A stretch of 15,746 nt of DNA from VAZQ01 sp036498625 (GCA_036498625.1 DASYFD010000203.1:1-15746); one strand, 5' to 3'. Shown: positions 1-9,099, counted from the first letter of the stretch. The notes: generated by a model from the letters alone, not told the origin. A program made the numbers and translations.

Positions 1-2215
1 GCTGCCCGAAGGCGTCATTGAGGGCGCTGTCGATATCCTGGATGCGCACACGAAGTCGTGACGCCGCCGTGCGATCGATGATCACGTCGGCTTGCAGCCC
101 GCCCGGTTGCCGGTCGGTGCTCACGTCGGTGAGCTCCGGCAGCGTCTTGAGCTTGTCGAGAACCTTCGGCGCCCAGGTGACCAGCTCCTGGTAATCGGGA
201 TCCCACAGCGTGAATTGGTAGGTCGAGTCGGCCGAGCGCGCGCCCGCCCGGACATCCTGCTGGACGAACATGAACACGCCCAGTCCCGGAATATCGGCGA
301 CCTTCGGGCGCAGCCGGTTGATCACGGCTTCCGCGCTGATGCCCCGCTCCGAGAGCGGCTTGAGGCTGATGAACAAGGTGCCCCGGTTGACCGAGGAATT
401 GAAGCCCGAGCTGCCGATCGAGGAGCCCACGCCCGCTACCGCCGGATCGGAAAGCACGATGTCGGCCGCCTTCTGCTGCAGCACGTACATTGACTGGAAC
501 GATATGTCGGGTGAGGCCTGTGTGCCGCCGAAGATCAGGCCGGTATCGTCGCGCGGAAAATATCCCTTCGGGGCGGCGTTGTAGAGATAGACGGTGAGCC
601 CGAGCGTGGCCGCCATGACGACCAGCATCAAACCGCGGCGCTGCAGCACCGCGCCCAGGCTGCGCGCATAGAGCCGCATCATGCCGGACAGGAATCGCTC
701 GACCACGCGATCGAACAGGGTCGCGTCGGGGCTGGGGGGCGCGCGCACGAAATGCGCGCAGATCATCGGTGTCACCGACAGCGAGACCGCGGTCGAGATC
801 ACGATCGCGAAGGTCAGCGTCACCGAGAATTCCCGGAACACGCGCCCCTGCACGCCGCTCATGAACAGGAGCGGGATGAAGGCCGCCACCAGCGAGATGC
901 TGATTGAGATCACCGTGAAGCCGATCTGGCGGGCGCCCTCGCGCGCCGCCTGCATCGGGGAGAGGCCCTTCTCGAGATTGCGGAAGCTGTTCTCGATCAT
1001 CACGATGGCGTCGTCGACCACGAAACCGACCGACACCACCAGCGCCATCAGCGACAGGTTGTCGATCGAGAAGCCGACCGCCCACATCGCCGCGCAGGTG
1101 CCGGCGAGCGCGAGCGGCACAGTGACGCCGGCCGCGATGGTGGCCGCCAGGCGCCGCAGGAACAGGAACACCACCATCATGACCAGGACGACGGTAATGG
1201 CGAGCGTGATTTGCATGTCGTGGATGCTGGCGCGGATCGTGCTGGTGCGGTCGGAGAGGACCGAGATGTCGATATCGGCCGCGATGTAGCGTTTGATGTC
1301 GGGCAGAATCTCGAAGATTTTGTCGACCGTCTCGATCACGTTGGCGGTGGAATCCTTGGTGATCACCAGCAGCACCGACGGCTGCTTGTTGTACCAGCCG
1401 GCCGACAGCTTGTTGCGCACGCCCGCCTCGACCGAGGCGACGGAGGACAGCCGCACCACCGTACCGTTGGCGCTGCGCACCACGATCGGATCGTATTCGC
1501 TGGCGACCCGCAGCTGATCGTTGATCCCGATGGTGGTGGCGCGCTCGGTGCCCTCGAACACGCCGAGCTGGCCGGCGGCGTTGGCGTTGGCGATGGCGAT
1601 GCGCACGTCCTCGAGGCCGAGCCCCATGGCGGCGAGCGCGAGCGGATTGACCCGCACCCGGATCGAGGGTTGCTCGGCGCCGTTGACGCTCACCTCGGCG
1701 ACGCCTTTGACCTGCGAGAGCCGCTGCGCCACCACCGTATCGGCCGCATCGTAGATGGCGCTCGGCGCCACTGTCTTCGAGGTCAGCGCCAGGATGAGGA
1801 TCGGAATGGCGGCGGGATTCGATTTCCGGAACGACGGCGTCGATTGCAGGTCGCCCGGCAGATCGGCGATCGCGGCATTGATGGCGCCCTGCACGTCGCG
1901 GGCGGCGCCGTCGATATTGCGCGTGAGATCGAACTGGACCGAGATGCGGGCGAGCCCGAGCGAGCTGCGCGAGGTGAGCTCGGTGACGCCGGGAATTTCT
2001 CCCAAGCGTCGCTCGAGCGGTGCCGCCACCGTCGCCGCCATGGTCTCCGGGTCGGCGCCCGGCCGGTTCGCGCTGACCGTGATGGTGGGAAAATCCACCG
2101 TCGGCATGCTGGCGACCGGCAGCAGCTGGTAGGCGACCGCGCCCACCAGGAACACCCCGATGGCGATGAGGGTGGTGCCGATCGGCCGCCTGATGAAGGG
2201 CTCCGAGAAGTTCAT
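1..2215 (-). CDS. mdtC: RND efflux pump inner-membrane subunit, MdtC-like (3' end outside window)
   Basis: Proton-driven inner-membrane pump subunit of the hydrophobe/amphiphile RND family. The frame is open from ATG at 2215 to the left edge, giving 738 codons; about 300 C-terminal residues are missing compared with full-length pumps of about 1,040. The N-terminus (MNFSEPFIRRPIGTTL) is a typical RND first helix, followed by the first porter domain and then TM2-TM6. The proton-relay pair Asp401-Asp402 in TM4 is present in the motif GFVVDDAIVMIEN. The last visible residues (LNDAFGQ) align with the same motif in the upstream pump. The start lies 5 bp after the stop of that gene, and a GGAG Shine-Dalgarno-like sequence overlaps the preceding stop region. 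Gene order adaptor-pump-pump matches E. coli mdtABC, where MdtB and MdtC form a heteromultimer; the C assignment is by position and partial similarity. Substrates cannot be read from sequence. Confidence 0.88.
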   Translation of the reverse strand, partial: MNFSEPFIRRPIGTTLIAIGVFLVGAVAYQLLPVASMPTVDFPTITVSANRPGADPETMAATVAAPLERRLGEIPGVTELTSRSSLGLARISVQFDLTRNIDGAARDVQGAINAAIADLPGDLQSTPSFRKSNPAAIPILILALTSKTVAPSAIYDAADTVVAQRLSQVKGVAEVSVNGAEQPSIRVRVNPLALAAMGLGLEDVRIAIANANAAGQLGVFEGTERATTIGINDQLRVASEYDPIVVRSANGTVVRLSSVASVEAGVRNKLSAGWYNKQPSVLLVITKDSTANVIETVDKIFEILPDIKRYIAADIDISVLSDRTSTIRASIHDMQITLAITVVLVMMVVFLFLRRLAATIAAGVTVPLALAGTCAAMWAVGFSIDNLSLMALVVSVGFVVDDAIVMIENSFRNLEKGLSPMQAAREGARQIGFTVISISISLVAAFIPLLFMSGVQGRVFREFSVTLTFAIVISTAVSLSVTPMICAHFVRAPPSPDATLFDRVVERFLSGMMRLYARSLGAVLQRRGLMLVVMAATLGLTVYLYNAAPKGYFPRDDTGLIFGGTQASPDISFQSMYVLQQKAADIVLSDPAVAGVGSSIGSSGFNSSVNRGTLFISLKPLSERGISAEAVINRLRPKVADIPGLGVFMFVQQDVRAGARSADSTYQFTLWDPDYQELVTWAPKVLDKLKTLPELTDVSTDRQPGGLQADVIIDRTAASRLRVRIQDIDSALNDAFGQ

Positions 2216-2220
2216 CGCCG

Positions 2221-5200
2221 CTACTCCGCGGGCCGTTGCGAGGGCTCGGGCGCCATCGGGAGCGCGAGCTCGGGCTGCGACAATTCCGGCGGCGTGCCGC
2301 CGAGGAAGGCGCGCAGGCGCTCCATCTGCAGATAGATCACCGGCGTCGTATAGAGCGTCAAGAGCTGGCTCAGCAACAGGCCGCCCACGATGGTGATGCC
2401 GAGCGGATTGCGCAGCTCGGAGCCGGTACCGCTTTCGAGCGCCAGCGGCAGCGCCCCGAACAGCGCTGCCAGAGTGGTCATCATGATCGGCCGGAACCGC
2501 AGCAACGAGGCCTGCAGGATGGAGTCGCGCGGCGACAGCCCCTGCACGCGCTCGGCCTCGAGCGCGAAGTCGATCATCATGATTGCGTTCTTCTTCACGA
2601 TGCCCATCAACAGCACGATGCCGATGAGGGCGACCACCGATAGGTCGTAGCCGTATAGCATCAGGGCGAGCAGCGCGCCCACACCCGCCGACGGCAGCGT
2701 GGACAGAATCGTCAGCGGATGGATGAAGCTCTCGTAGAGGACGCCGAGCACGATGTAGATGGTGACGGCGGCCGCCAGGATGAGCCACGGCTCGCCGGCC
2801 AGCGACTTGCCGAACTCGGCCGCATCGCCCGAGTAGCTGCCGATCACCGAGGTCGGAACCCCGATGTCCTGCTCGGCCGCCGAGATCACCGCCACCGCGT
2901 CGCTGAGCGCTGCGTTGGGCGCCAGGTTGAAGCTGATGGTGACGGCGGGAAACTGCTCCTGGTGAGAGATCACCAGCGGGGCGGTGGTGTAGTTGAATTG
3001 CGCGATGGCGCTCAACGGCACCTGCGCGGCGCCTTCGGTCGTGAGCAGCTGGGTCGGGGAGGCGCCCGCCGTCAACGACGTTTGCGCGGCGGCCGCCTGG
3101 GTGCCGGACGCGGGCAGGTAGAGCTTGGAGAGGGAGTTCGGATCGCTCTGGTATTGCGGGGTCGCCTCCAGGATCACGCGGTATTGATTGGCCTGGGCAT
3201 AGATGGTGGAGATCTGCCGCTGCCCGAAGGCGTCGTTCAAGGTGTCGACCACCGTCTGCATCGAGACGCCGAGCCGTCCGGCGGTCGCGCGGTCGATCTG
3301 CACCATCATCCGCAGCCCGTCATTCTGCGCGTCGGAAGCGACGTCGAGCAGCACCGGCGAGGATTGCAGGCTGGCGGCCAGCCGCCCCGCCCAATCCCCG
3401 ACCTCGTCCGAATTGGTTCCGGTCATTGTGTATTGGAACTGGGCGCGGCTGGTGCGGGTCGAAATCTGGATGTCCTGCACCGGCTGGAAATACACCACCG
3501 TGCCCGGGACCTTGCGAACCTGGCTCTTCAATCGGGCGATGATGGCCGAGACCGTCGCGACGCGCTGGTCGCGCGGGCGCAGCGTGATGGCGAGACGGCC
3601 CGCATTCGGCGTGGCGTTGAGCGGCGTGACCCCGATCACAGACACGACCCCGGTTACGTCCGGATCCTGCCGGATCACGCCCTCGATCTCGCCGCTCAGC
3701 CGCTGCATCTCGATGAACGACACGTCCTGTCCGCCTTCCAGCACGCCGTAGATCAGGCCGGTGTCCTGCAGCGGCAGGAATCCCTTCGGGATGATGAGGT
3801 AAAGCCAGATGGTGGCCGCGAAGGTCGCGAGCGTGACCACGAGGGTGAGGAATTGGCGCTCCAGCACCCATTCGAGGCTGCGCCGGTAGACCTCCACGGT
3901 CGAATCCACCATGCGGTGGAATTTTCGTGTGACGAAATTCCCGCCGGCTTCGGCCTGATGCCGCAACAGGCGGCTGCACATCATCGGGGTCAGGGTCAGC
4001 GACACCACCGCGGAGGTCACGACCGCGATGGTCAGCGTCAGGGCGAATTCCCGGAACATGCGGCCCACGATGCCGGTCATGAACAGGAGCGGGATGAACA
4101 CCGCGATCAGCGACAGCGTCAGCGAGATAACCGTGAAGCCGATCTCGCGCGCGCCCTCGAGCGCCGCCTCGAACGGCCCTTCACCCTCCTCCAGGTGGCG
4201 CACGATGTTCTCGATCATCACGATCGCATCGTCGACCACAAAGCCGGTGCCGATCGTGAGCGCCATCAACGAAAGATTGTCGAGGCTGAAGCCGCAGAAC
4301 CACATGACCCCGAAGGTCGCGATCAGCGACAGGGGCAGCGCGACCCCCGCGATGATGGTGGCCCGGATGGTGCGCAGGAAGACGAGCACCACCATCACGA
4401 CCAGCGCGATGCTCAGCAGCAGGGTGAATTGCACGTCGTGGATCGAGGCCCGGATGGTGGTGGTGCTGTCATGCACGACCGTCAATGCGGCGCCGGCCGG
4501 GACCGAGCGCTGCAGCCGCGGCAGTTCCTTCTGGATGCCCTGGACGGTGGCGATCACGTTGGCGCCGGGCTGGCGCTGGATGTCGACGATGACGGCGGGC
4601 GTGCCCTGGTACCAGCCGCCGACCTTGGTGTTCTCCAGGCCGTCGACCACGTCGGCCACGTCCTTGATGAATACCGGCGCCTGGTTGCGATAGGTCACCA
4701 CCACGTCGCGGTAGGCGCTGGCGGCGGAGATCTGGTCGTTGGCGGCGATGGTGTAGGACTGGTGCGCGCCGTCGAGCGAGCCCTTGGCGCCCGCCACATT
4801 TGCGCCGACGATCACGTTGCGCAGATCCTCCATCGAGATTCCGTAGCTGGCGAGCCGCGCCAGATCGGCCTGGATGCGGATCGCCGGCCGCAGGTTTCCC
4901 TCGATCGTCACCCGGCCTACGCCGCTGAGCTCGCTCAACCGCTGCGCCAGCAGGCTGTCGGCGAGATCGCTGAGCTGCCGCAGCGAGATGGTGCGCGAGG
5001 TGAGCGCCAGCGTCACGATCGGGGCGTCGGCGGGGTTCACCTTGGAGTAGTTCGGCGGATACGGCAGAGTCCGCGGCAGCGTCGAGCCGGCCGCGTTGAT
5101 GCCGGCCTGCACGTCCTGCGCGGCGGAATCGATATCGCGGCTGAGATCGAATTGCAGCGTGATCTGGCTGATGCCGAACGAGCTCGACGACGTCATGGTG

Positions 5201-5433
5201 GTGAGCGAGGGAATGAGCCCGAACTGCCGCTCGAGCGGCGCCGTCACCAGTGCCGCCATGGTGTCGGGACTGGCCCCGGGAAGCTGGGTGGTGACCTGGA
5301 TGGTCGGGAAATCGACTTGCGGCAGCGAAGCGATCGGCAGCGAGAAGTAGCCCAGCATGCCGCCGAGCATGACGGCGATGCCGAGCAACGATGTCGCGAT
5401 GGGACGATGAATGAAGGGCGAGGACACGCTCAT
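2221..5433 (-). CDS. mdtB: RND efflux pump inner-membrane subunit, MdtB-like
   Basis: Complete RND pump of 1,070 residues, the usual size. It starts MSVSSPFIHRPIATSLL (TM1), has the porter domain to about residue 335, and then TM2 near 337-353. The TM4 motif TGFVVDDAIVMIEN holds the proton-relay aspartates D401-D402, and the TM10 motif GIVKKNAIMMIDFAL holds Lys947-Lys948. Segments such as KVNPADAPI, GANVAGAKGSLDG and YIVLGVLYESFIHPLTILSTLP closely resemble MdtB/MdtC of enterobacteria as I remember them. The ATG overlaps the adaptor stop codon by 4 bp (ATGA), so translation is probably coupled. Relative to E. coli MdtB there seems to be an Ala/Ser/Thr-rich insert of roughly 28 residues at about 775-805 in the second periplasmic half. 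It should sit in the inner membrane, pair with the downstream pump, and use the upstream adaptor. Confidence 0.93.
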   Translation of the reverse strand: MSVSSPFIHRPIATSLLGIAVMLGGMLGYFSLPIASLPQVDFPTIQVTTQLPGASPDTMAALVTAPLERQFGLIPSLTTMTSSSSFGISQITLQFDLSRDIDSAAQDVQAGINAAGSTLPRTLPYPPNYSKVNPADAPIVTLALTSRTISLRQLSDLADSLLAQRLSELSGVGRVTIEGNLRPAIRIQADLARLASYGISMEDLRNVIVGANVAGAKGSLDGAHQSYTIAANDQISAASAYRDVVVTYRNQAPVFIKDVADVVDGLENTKVGGWYQGTPAVIVDIQRQPGANVIATVQGIQKELPRLQRSVPAGAALTVVHDSTTTIRASIHDVQFTLLLSIALVVMVVLVFLRTIRATIIAGVALPLSLIATFGVMWFCGFSLDNLSLMALTIGTGFVVDDAIVMIENIVRHLEEGEGPFEAALEGAREIGFTVISLTLSLIAVFIPLLFMTGIVGRMFREFALTLTIAVVTSAVVSLTLTPMMCSRLLRHQAEAGGNFVTRKFHRMVDSTVEVYRRSLEWVLERQFLTLVVTLATFAATIWLYLIIPKGFLPLQDTGLIYGVLEGGQDVSFIEMQRLSGEIEGVIRQDPDVTGVVSVIGVTPLNATPNAGRLAITLRPRDQRVATVSAIIARLKSQVRKVPGTVVYFQPVQDIQISTRTSRAQFQYTMTGTNSDEVGDWAGRLAASLQSSPVLLDVASDAQNDGLRMMVQIDRATAGRLGVSMQTVVDTLNDAFGQRQISTIYAQANQYRVILEATPQYQSDPNSLSKLYLPASGTQAAAAQTSLTAGASPTQLLTTEGAAQVPLSAIAQFNYTTAPLVISHQEQFPAVTISFNLAPNAALSDAVAVISAAEQDIGVPTSVIGSYSGDAAEFGKSLAGEPWLILAAAVTIYIVLGVLYESFIHPLTILSTLPSAGVGALLALMLYGYDLSVVALIGIVLLMGIVKKNAIMMIDFALEAERVQGLSPRDSILQASLLRFRPIMMTTLAALFGALPLALESGTGSELRNPLGITIVGGLLLSQLLTLYTTPVIYLQMERLRAFLGGTPPELSQPELALPMAPEPSQRPAE

Positions 5434-6911
5434 GGCGTAGTGCTCGGCGCGCCTCCGGGGCTCGGGGCTGGCTGCTCGGGCCCCTTGGGGGCGGCGCCAC
5501 CGCGGCGCTGGCCCGCTGGCGGCGGATCGGTAGCGGCTGGGCTGGCCGCGTTGGCGCCGGACGCGTCAGCGCCGGGCGCATTGGCGCCAAGCGGTGCGGC
5601 GCCAAGCGGTGCGGCGCCGGGAGCATTGGCGGCGCCCTGCTGGCGCTGGCCTTGTCCCTGACCCTTGCCCTTGGGGGCGCCGCTGGCGGGACGCGCGGGC
5701 CGCTGCGAGGGATCCGTGGATACCTGGCCGGCCTCCTCGGCGCTGGTCACCTCGACCCGGGTCCCGTCCGCGAGCCGCCCGAACCCGGTGGTGACCACGC
5801 GCTCGGCCGCCATGAGGCCGGTCGCGATCACGGCCTGCAGATCGTCCTGCTGCTGCACCGTGACGGGGCGTACCGAGACGCTGTTGTCTTCCTTGACCAC
5901 GTAGACGAACGTGCCGTCCGGCCCGCGCTGGACCGCCGCCGTCGGAATCACCACGCTTTGACGCAGCGTGTTGATCAGGACCCGGATATTGACGAACTGT
6001 CCGGGCCACAGCTGGACGTTGGAATTGGCGAACTCGCCCTTGAGCTGGACCGTGCCGGTGGTCTGGTCCACCTGATTGTTGATGACCACCACCTTGCCGC
6101 TGTCCACCACCGTACTGCCGTCGGCGGCGATCGCCTGCACCGGCAATTGTCCCGCCGCCATGCCCTTGTTGAGGTCGGGCAGCACCTGCTGCGGCAGGTT
6201 GAACAGGACGGCGATCGGCTTGATCTGGGTGATCGTGACGATCCCGGTCGCGTCGGAGGCATGTATGATATTGCCCTCGTCGACCTGACGGATGCCGGTC
6301 AGCCCGGTGATCGGGGCCACCACGTCCGTGTAGTCGAGGGTCGCCTTGGCGTTGTTGATCGAAGCCTGGTCGGATTGGGTCTGCGCGGTCAGCTGATCGA
6401 CCAGCGCCTTCTGGGTGTCGACCTGCTGCTTCTGCACTGCGTTGGTGGCCGCCAGCCTGATGTAGCGCTCGAGATCGAGCTTGGCATTGGCCAGCGTCGC
6501 TTCGTCCTGGGCCTTCTTGGCAACCGCGATATCGTAGAGCGCCTGATAGGTGGTCGGATCAATCTTGGCGATGACGGCCCCTTGCGCGACCTCCTGGCCC
6601 TCCTTGAACGCGATCTTCATCAGCTTGCCGTCGACCTGCGAGCGCACCAGGACGGTGTTGAGCGCTTTGGCGGTGCCGACGCCGTCAAGATAAACCGGGA
6701 CATCGGCCAGCCGCGCCGCAATGGCGAGGACCGGAACGGTGTCGTTGGGGTTGCCGCCGCCGCGCCGGAACCCCGCCGGCCGGTTCCCCTTCTGCTGCTG
6801 GCTCTGCTGGGACGGCTGCCCCGGGCCGAAATACCAATAAGCGGCCCCGCCGATGGCGACGAGGCAGGCCAGGATGGCGATGCGGCGCAGTGCGCGCATC
6901 ATGGCCGGCAT
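5430..6911 (-). CDS. mdtA: RND efflux membrane fusion (adaptor) protein, MdtA-like
   Basis: Periplasmic adaptor that joins the RND pump to an outer-membrane channel. With the chosen start it has 493 residues. An N-terminal hydrophobic anchor (about 9-28, ending GGAAYWYFGPG) is followed by a Gln-rich linker, a biotinyl-lipoyl-like half (about 86-121, VDGKLMKIAFKEGQEVAQG), and an alpha-helical hairpin (about 121-191, rich in Ala/Gln/Lys heptads). Next come the second lipoyl half (VVAPITGLTGIRQVDEG), a beta-barrel (about 195-270) and the membrane-proximal domain. The last 100 residues are a low-complexity Ala/Pro/Gly tail. Start choice is uncertain: ATGs at 6911, 6902 and 6899 all precede the anchor and none has a strong ribosome-binding site. 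The frame also stays open to a GTG at 7118, but that extension (Arg-rich, no domain) looks non-coding. First gene of the operon; 4-bp overlap with the next. Confidence 0.9.
   Translation of the reverse strand: MPAMMRALRRIAILACLVAIGGAAYWYFGPGQPSQQSQQQKGNRPAGFRRGGGNPNDTVPVLAIAARLADVPVYLDGVGTAKALNTVLVRSQVDGKLMKIAFKEGQEVAQGAVIAKIDPTTYQALYDIAVAKKAQDEATLANAKLDLERYIRLAATNAVQKQQVDTQKALVDQLTAQTQSDQASINNAKATLDYTDVVAPITGLTGIRQVDEGNIIHASDATGIVTITQIKPIAVLFNLPQQVLPDLNKGMAAGQLPVQAIAADGSTVVDSGKVVVINNQVDQTTGTVQLKGEFANSNVQLWPGQFVNIRVLINTLRQSVVIPTAAVQRGPDGTFVYVVKEDNSVSVRPVTVQQQDDLQAVIATGLMAAERVVTTGFGRLADGTRVEVTSAEEAGQVSTDPSQRPARPASGAPKGKGQGQGQRQQGAANAPGAAPLGAAPLGANAPGADASGANAASPAATDPPPAGQRRGGAAPKGPEQPAPSPGGAPSTTP
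5583..5618 (-). repeat. 15-bp tandem repeat in the adaptor gene tail
   Basis: The unit GGCGCCAAGCGGTGC (plus-strand reading) occurs at 5583-5597 and 5598-5612, then begins a third time at 5613-5618. On the coding strand it gives repeated Ala-Pro-Leu-Gly-Ala units in the low-complexity C-terminal tail of the MdtA-like protein. More degenerate GGCGCC-containing units lie on both sides (about 5548-5640). Repeat number could vary between strains by replication slippage without breaking the frame, because the unit is a multiple of three. Confidence 0.8.
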
Positions 6912-7354
6912 CCGGTCGCGGCCTGGTCCCGGAAATTGGCTGGCCGGACGACGAGAGCCGACCCTGCCGAGCCGTCCATGCAAGCGCGCGTGAGATTCAT
7001 GATTGGCCTTGGCCTTCGATGCCCCACCGACACCCGTGTCCCGACGAGCATCAAACGGCACGCTCGCCCGGCGGGCGGCGACCAAACGCAAATTATCAAA
7101 TCGGGCCCCGGGGACCACTTAAATAAAGGAAATGTTGGCGGGGTGCCACGGCCGCCACCCGCCGCCGCCCCACGCCCCCGATGCGGGGACCGACTTGCGC
7201 GGCGCGCATACGGTAAAATCATTTCAAATCAAATACTTGCGTGAAATGGGGTGAGCCCCGCGGCGAATTCGCCGGCGCCGGGCGGATGCGCTGGTCTGTG
7301 CTGGGGCGGGCTGATACATCGGGTCGGCAATCTCGATCGGGGCGGGCCAGCGTG
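6912..7354. promoter_or_regulatory. Divergent intergenic region between the RND operon and the ABC permease
   Basis: This 443-bp stretch has no convincing gene and should carry promoters for both flanking transcription units. Its centre (about 7081-7245) is more AT-rich than the surroundings. For the minus strand, a GATAAT hexamer (plus-strand ATTATC at 7092-7097) is a fair -10 candidate for the RND operon, but no good -35 element lies at the right distance. For the plus strand, TAAAAT at 7214-7219 resembles a -10, with TTGCGC at 7195-7200 too close (13 bp) to be an ideal -35. An imperfect inverted repeat, GGGCCCCGGGGACC at 7103-7116, could be an operator but is also expected by chance in GC-rich DNA. 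No recognisable riboswitch or RNA gene was seen. All assignments here are weak. Confidence 0.35.
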
Positions 7355-9097
7355 ATGTCGAGCGAAGCGCTTAGTCCTGCGCGGCTGTTGCGGCCGACCC
7401 GGCCCGGGCGGCGCAGGCTTCGCGCCGAGCACTTCATCATGGGCGGCGCCGTCGCGGCGCTGGTGATCCTGGTGGTGCTGCCCCTCCTGTCGCTGCTGTT
7501 CGGCAGCCTTCGCGGCGAGGAGGGCCTGAGCCTCGGCAATTTCGCCGAGGTGCTGACCGGCCGGCTCTATGTCACCGCGCTCAAGAACTCGTTGACGCTC
7601 GGCGCCTGGACCAGCCTGTTCTCCACCATCATCGGGCTCACCCTGGCATGGGCGGTGAGCCGCACCGACGTGCCGGCGAAACCTCTGCTGCAGCTCACCG
7701 CCACGCTCTCCTATCTGTCGCCGCCGTTCCTGACCGCGATTGCCTTCACCTATCTGTTCAGCCCGAATGCCGGCCTCATGAATGTTTTCCTGCGCGACGT
7801 CGCCGGGCTGCCTTGGCTCACCTTCAACATCTTCTCCATGCCGGGCCTGGTGCTGGTCACGGTGATGCACACCTTTCCGTTCGTGTATCTGCTGGCCGCG
7901 AGCGCGCTGCAATCGGTCGATGCCTCCTACGAGGAGGCCGCCCAGATCCTGGGCGCCGGCAAGCTGCGCACCGCCTTCTCGATCACGGCGCCGCTGGTGG
8001 CGCCGGCGGTGCTCTCGGGCGCGCTGCTCGGCTTCGTCAACGCCATCGCGCTGTTCGGCTCGCAGGCGATCATCGGCTTGCCGGGCCGCATCGTGACGCT
8101 GCCCACCCGCATCTACGCGCTGTTCGACTACCCGCCCGAGTATGGCCTCGCCTCCGCGCTCTCGCTCGTGTTCGTGCTCATCACCATCGTGGCGCTCTAT
8201 CTGCAGCGCGCGTTCCTGGCGCGCCGCTCCTATGTGACGCTCGCCGGCAAGGGCTCGCGCCTGCAGTTGCTGCGGCTCGGCAAGATGCGCTTCGTGCTGC
8301 TCGGCTTCGGTATCGTCATCTTCATCGTCTCGATCCTCGCCCCTTATTCGACCCTGATCGCGGTCTCGTTCTCGAAATCCTGGGGCCTGGATTTCTGGAA
8401 GGGCCTCACGCTCGCCAACTACAAGTTCATCCTGTTCGATTACGACGTCACCCGCCGCGCCATCCTCAACAGCCTCCTGCTGGCGACGCTGGCGGCCACC
8501 ATCGCGGTGCTCCTGGGCGCCGTGATCGGCTGGATCGATTTGCGCACCAGGATTCCCGGGCGCCGCCTCTTGGATTATTTCGCCCTCATCCCGCTCGGGC
8601 TGCCCGGTATCGTGGTGGCGGTGGCGCTGATCCAGTTCTGGCTCGCCATGCCGGTTCCGCTCTACGGCACGCTCGCGATCCTGCTGCTGGCCTATGTGGG
8701 CCGCTACATTCCGCTCGGGGTGCGCGCCGCCAACGCGGCGCTGCGCCAGATCGGTCCTTCGCTGGAGGAGAGCGCCCATATCCTGGGCGCCTCCTGGCTC
8801 ACCACCATGCGGGAGGTGACCCTGCCGCTGATCCGGCCCGGCCTGTTCGCCGGCTGGCTCCTGGTGTTCGTGCCGGTCATCCAGGAACTGAGCGCGTCGA
8901 TCCTGCTGTTCTCCTCGAGCTCGATCACGCTCGCGGTCGCCATCTATAATCTCTACGAGACCGGTTACATCGAGCCGGTGGCGGCGCTCGCCATGATCAA
9001 CATGGTCATCATCAGTGCGGCGATTTGGCTCGCCACCAAGATCGGCGGCGGCCGTATCCTGACGCGTGGCGATGCGGCGCACGGGGCTGGGACCTGA
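7355..9097 (+). CDS. ABC transporter fused permease, iron(III)/FbpB-type (two permease domains)
   Basis: Inner-membrane channel subunit with two binding-protein-dependent permease domains in one chain, 580 residues from the chosen start. The N-terminal helix is near 30-50, and each half has about six helices. The two EAA loops that contact the ATPase are clear: EEAAQILGAG near residue 193 and EESAHILGAS near residue 471, each followed by a Pro-containing segment (TAPLVAPA, TLPLIRPG). This double arrangement is typical of FbpB and ThiP-like permeases, usually annotated as iron ABC transporter permease; the substrate is not proven. ATG 7355 was chosen because upstream residues are Arg/Gly-rich and featureless. 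GTG at 7241 or ATG at 7286 would add 38 or 23 residues in the same frame. The ATPase gene follows after 2 bp. No binding-protein gene is adjacent, which is unusual. Confidence 0.9.
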   Translation: MSSEALSPARLLRPTRPGRRRLRAEHFIMGGAVAALVILVVLPLLSLLFGSLRGEEGLSLGNFAEVLTGRLYVTALKNSLTLGAWTSLFSTIIGLTLAWAVSRTDVPAKPLLQLTATLSYLSPPFLTAIAFTYLFSPNAGLMNVFLRDVAGLPWLTFNIFSMPGLVLVTVMHTFPFVYLLAASALQSVDASYEEAAQILGAGKLRTAFSITAPLVAPAVLSGALLGFVNAIALFGSQAIIGLPGRIVTLPTRIYALFDYPPEYGLASALSLVFVLITIVALYLQRAFLARRSYVTLAGKGSRLQLLRLGKMRFVLLGFGIVIFIVSILAPYSTLIAVSFSKSWGLDFWKGLTLANYKFILFDYDVTRRAILNSLLLATLAATIAVLLGAVIGWIDLRTRIPGRRLLDYFALIPLGLPGIVVAVALIQFWLAMPVPLYGTLAILLLAYVGRYIPLGVRAANAALRQIGPSLEESAHILGASWLTTMREVTLPLIRPGLFAGWLLVFVPVIQELSASILLFSSSSITLAVAIYNLYETGYIEPVAALAMINMVIISAAIWLATKIGGGRILTRGDAAHGAGT

Positions 9098-9099
9098 AG

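Noticed and set aside
1..5433. Tandem duplication of one pump gene as a recent event or assembly artefact
   Set aside because: The two pumps differ throughout and match the standard MdtB-MdtC pairing, an old paralogy rather than a recent copy.
2719..5661. Very long open frame (about 980 codons) on the plus strand opposite the MdtB-like gene
   Set aside because: Arg/His/Asp/Gly-rich translation with no domain, directly antisense to a clear RND gene; such open antisense frames are common in high-GC coding DNA.
7103..7116. GGGCCCCGGGGACC inverted repeat as a regulator operator
   Set aside because: Imperfect and made only of G/C-rich bases; chance occurrence is likely, so it is mentioned only as a weak possibility.
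6912..7118. N-terminal extension of the efflux adaptor to a GTG at 7118
   Set aside because: It would put about 69 Arg-rich residues before the membrane anchor, unlike the family, and no ribosome-binding site precedes the GTG.
7132..7254. 40-codon plus-strand ORF with an AAAGGA sequence just upstream
   Set aside because: The ribosome-binding-like sequence is only 1-2 bp from the ATG, the product is Pro/His-rich then basic with no pattern, and it lies in a probable promoter region.
7229..9082. 617-codon open frame on the minus strand opposite the ABC permease
   Set aside because: Composition (Arg, Glu, Gln, His rich, no hydrophobic core pattern) is that of a codon-bias shadow of the permease gene.
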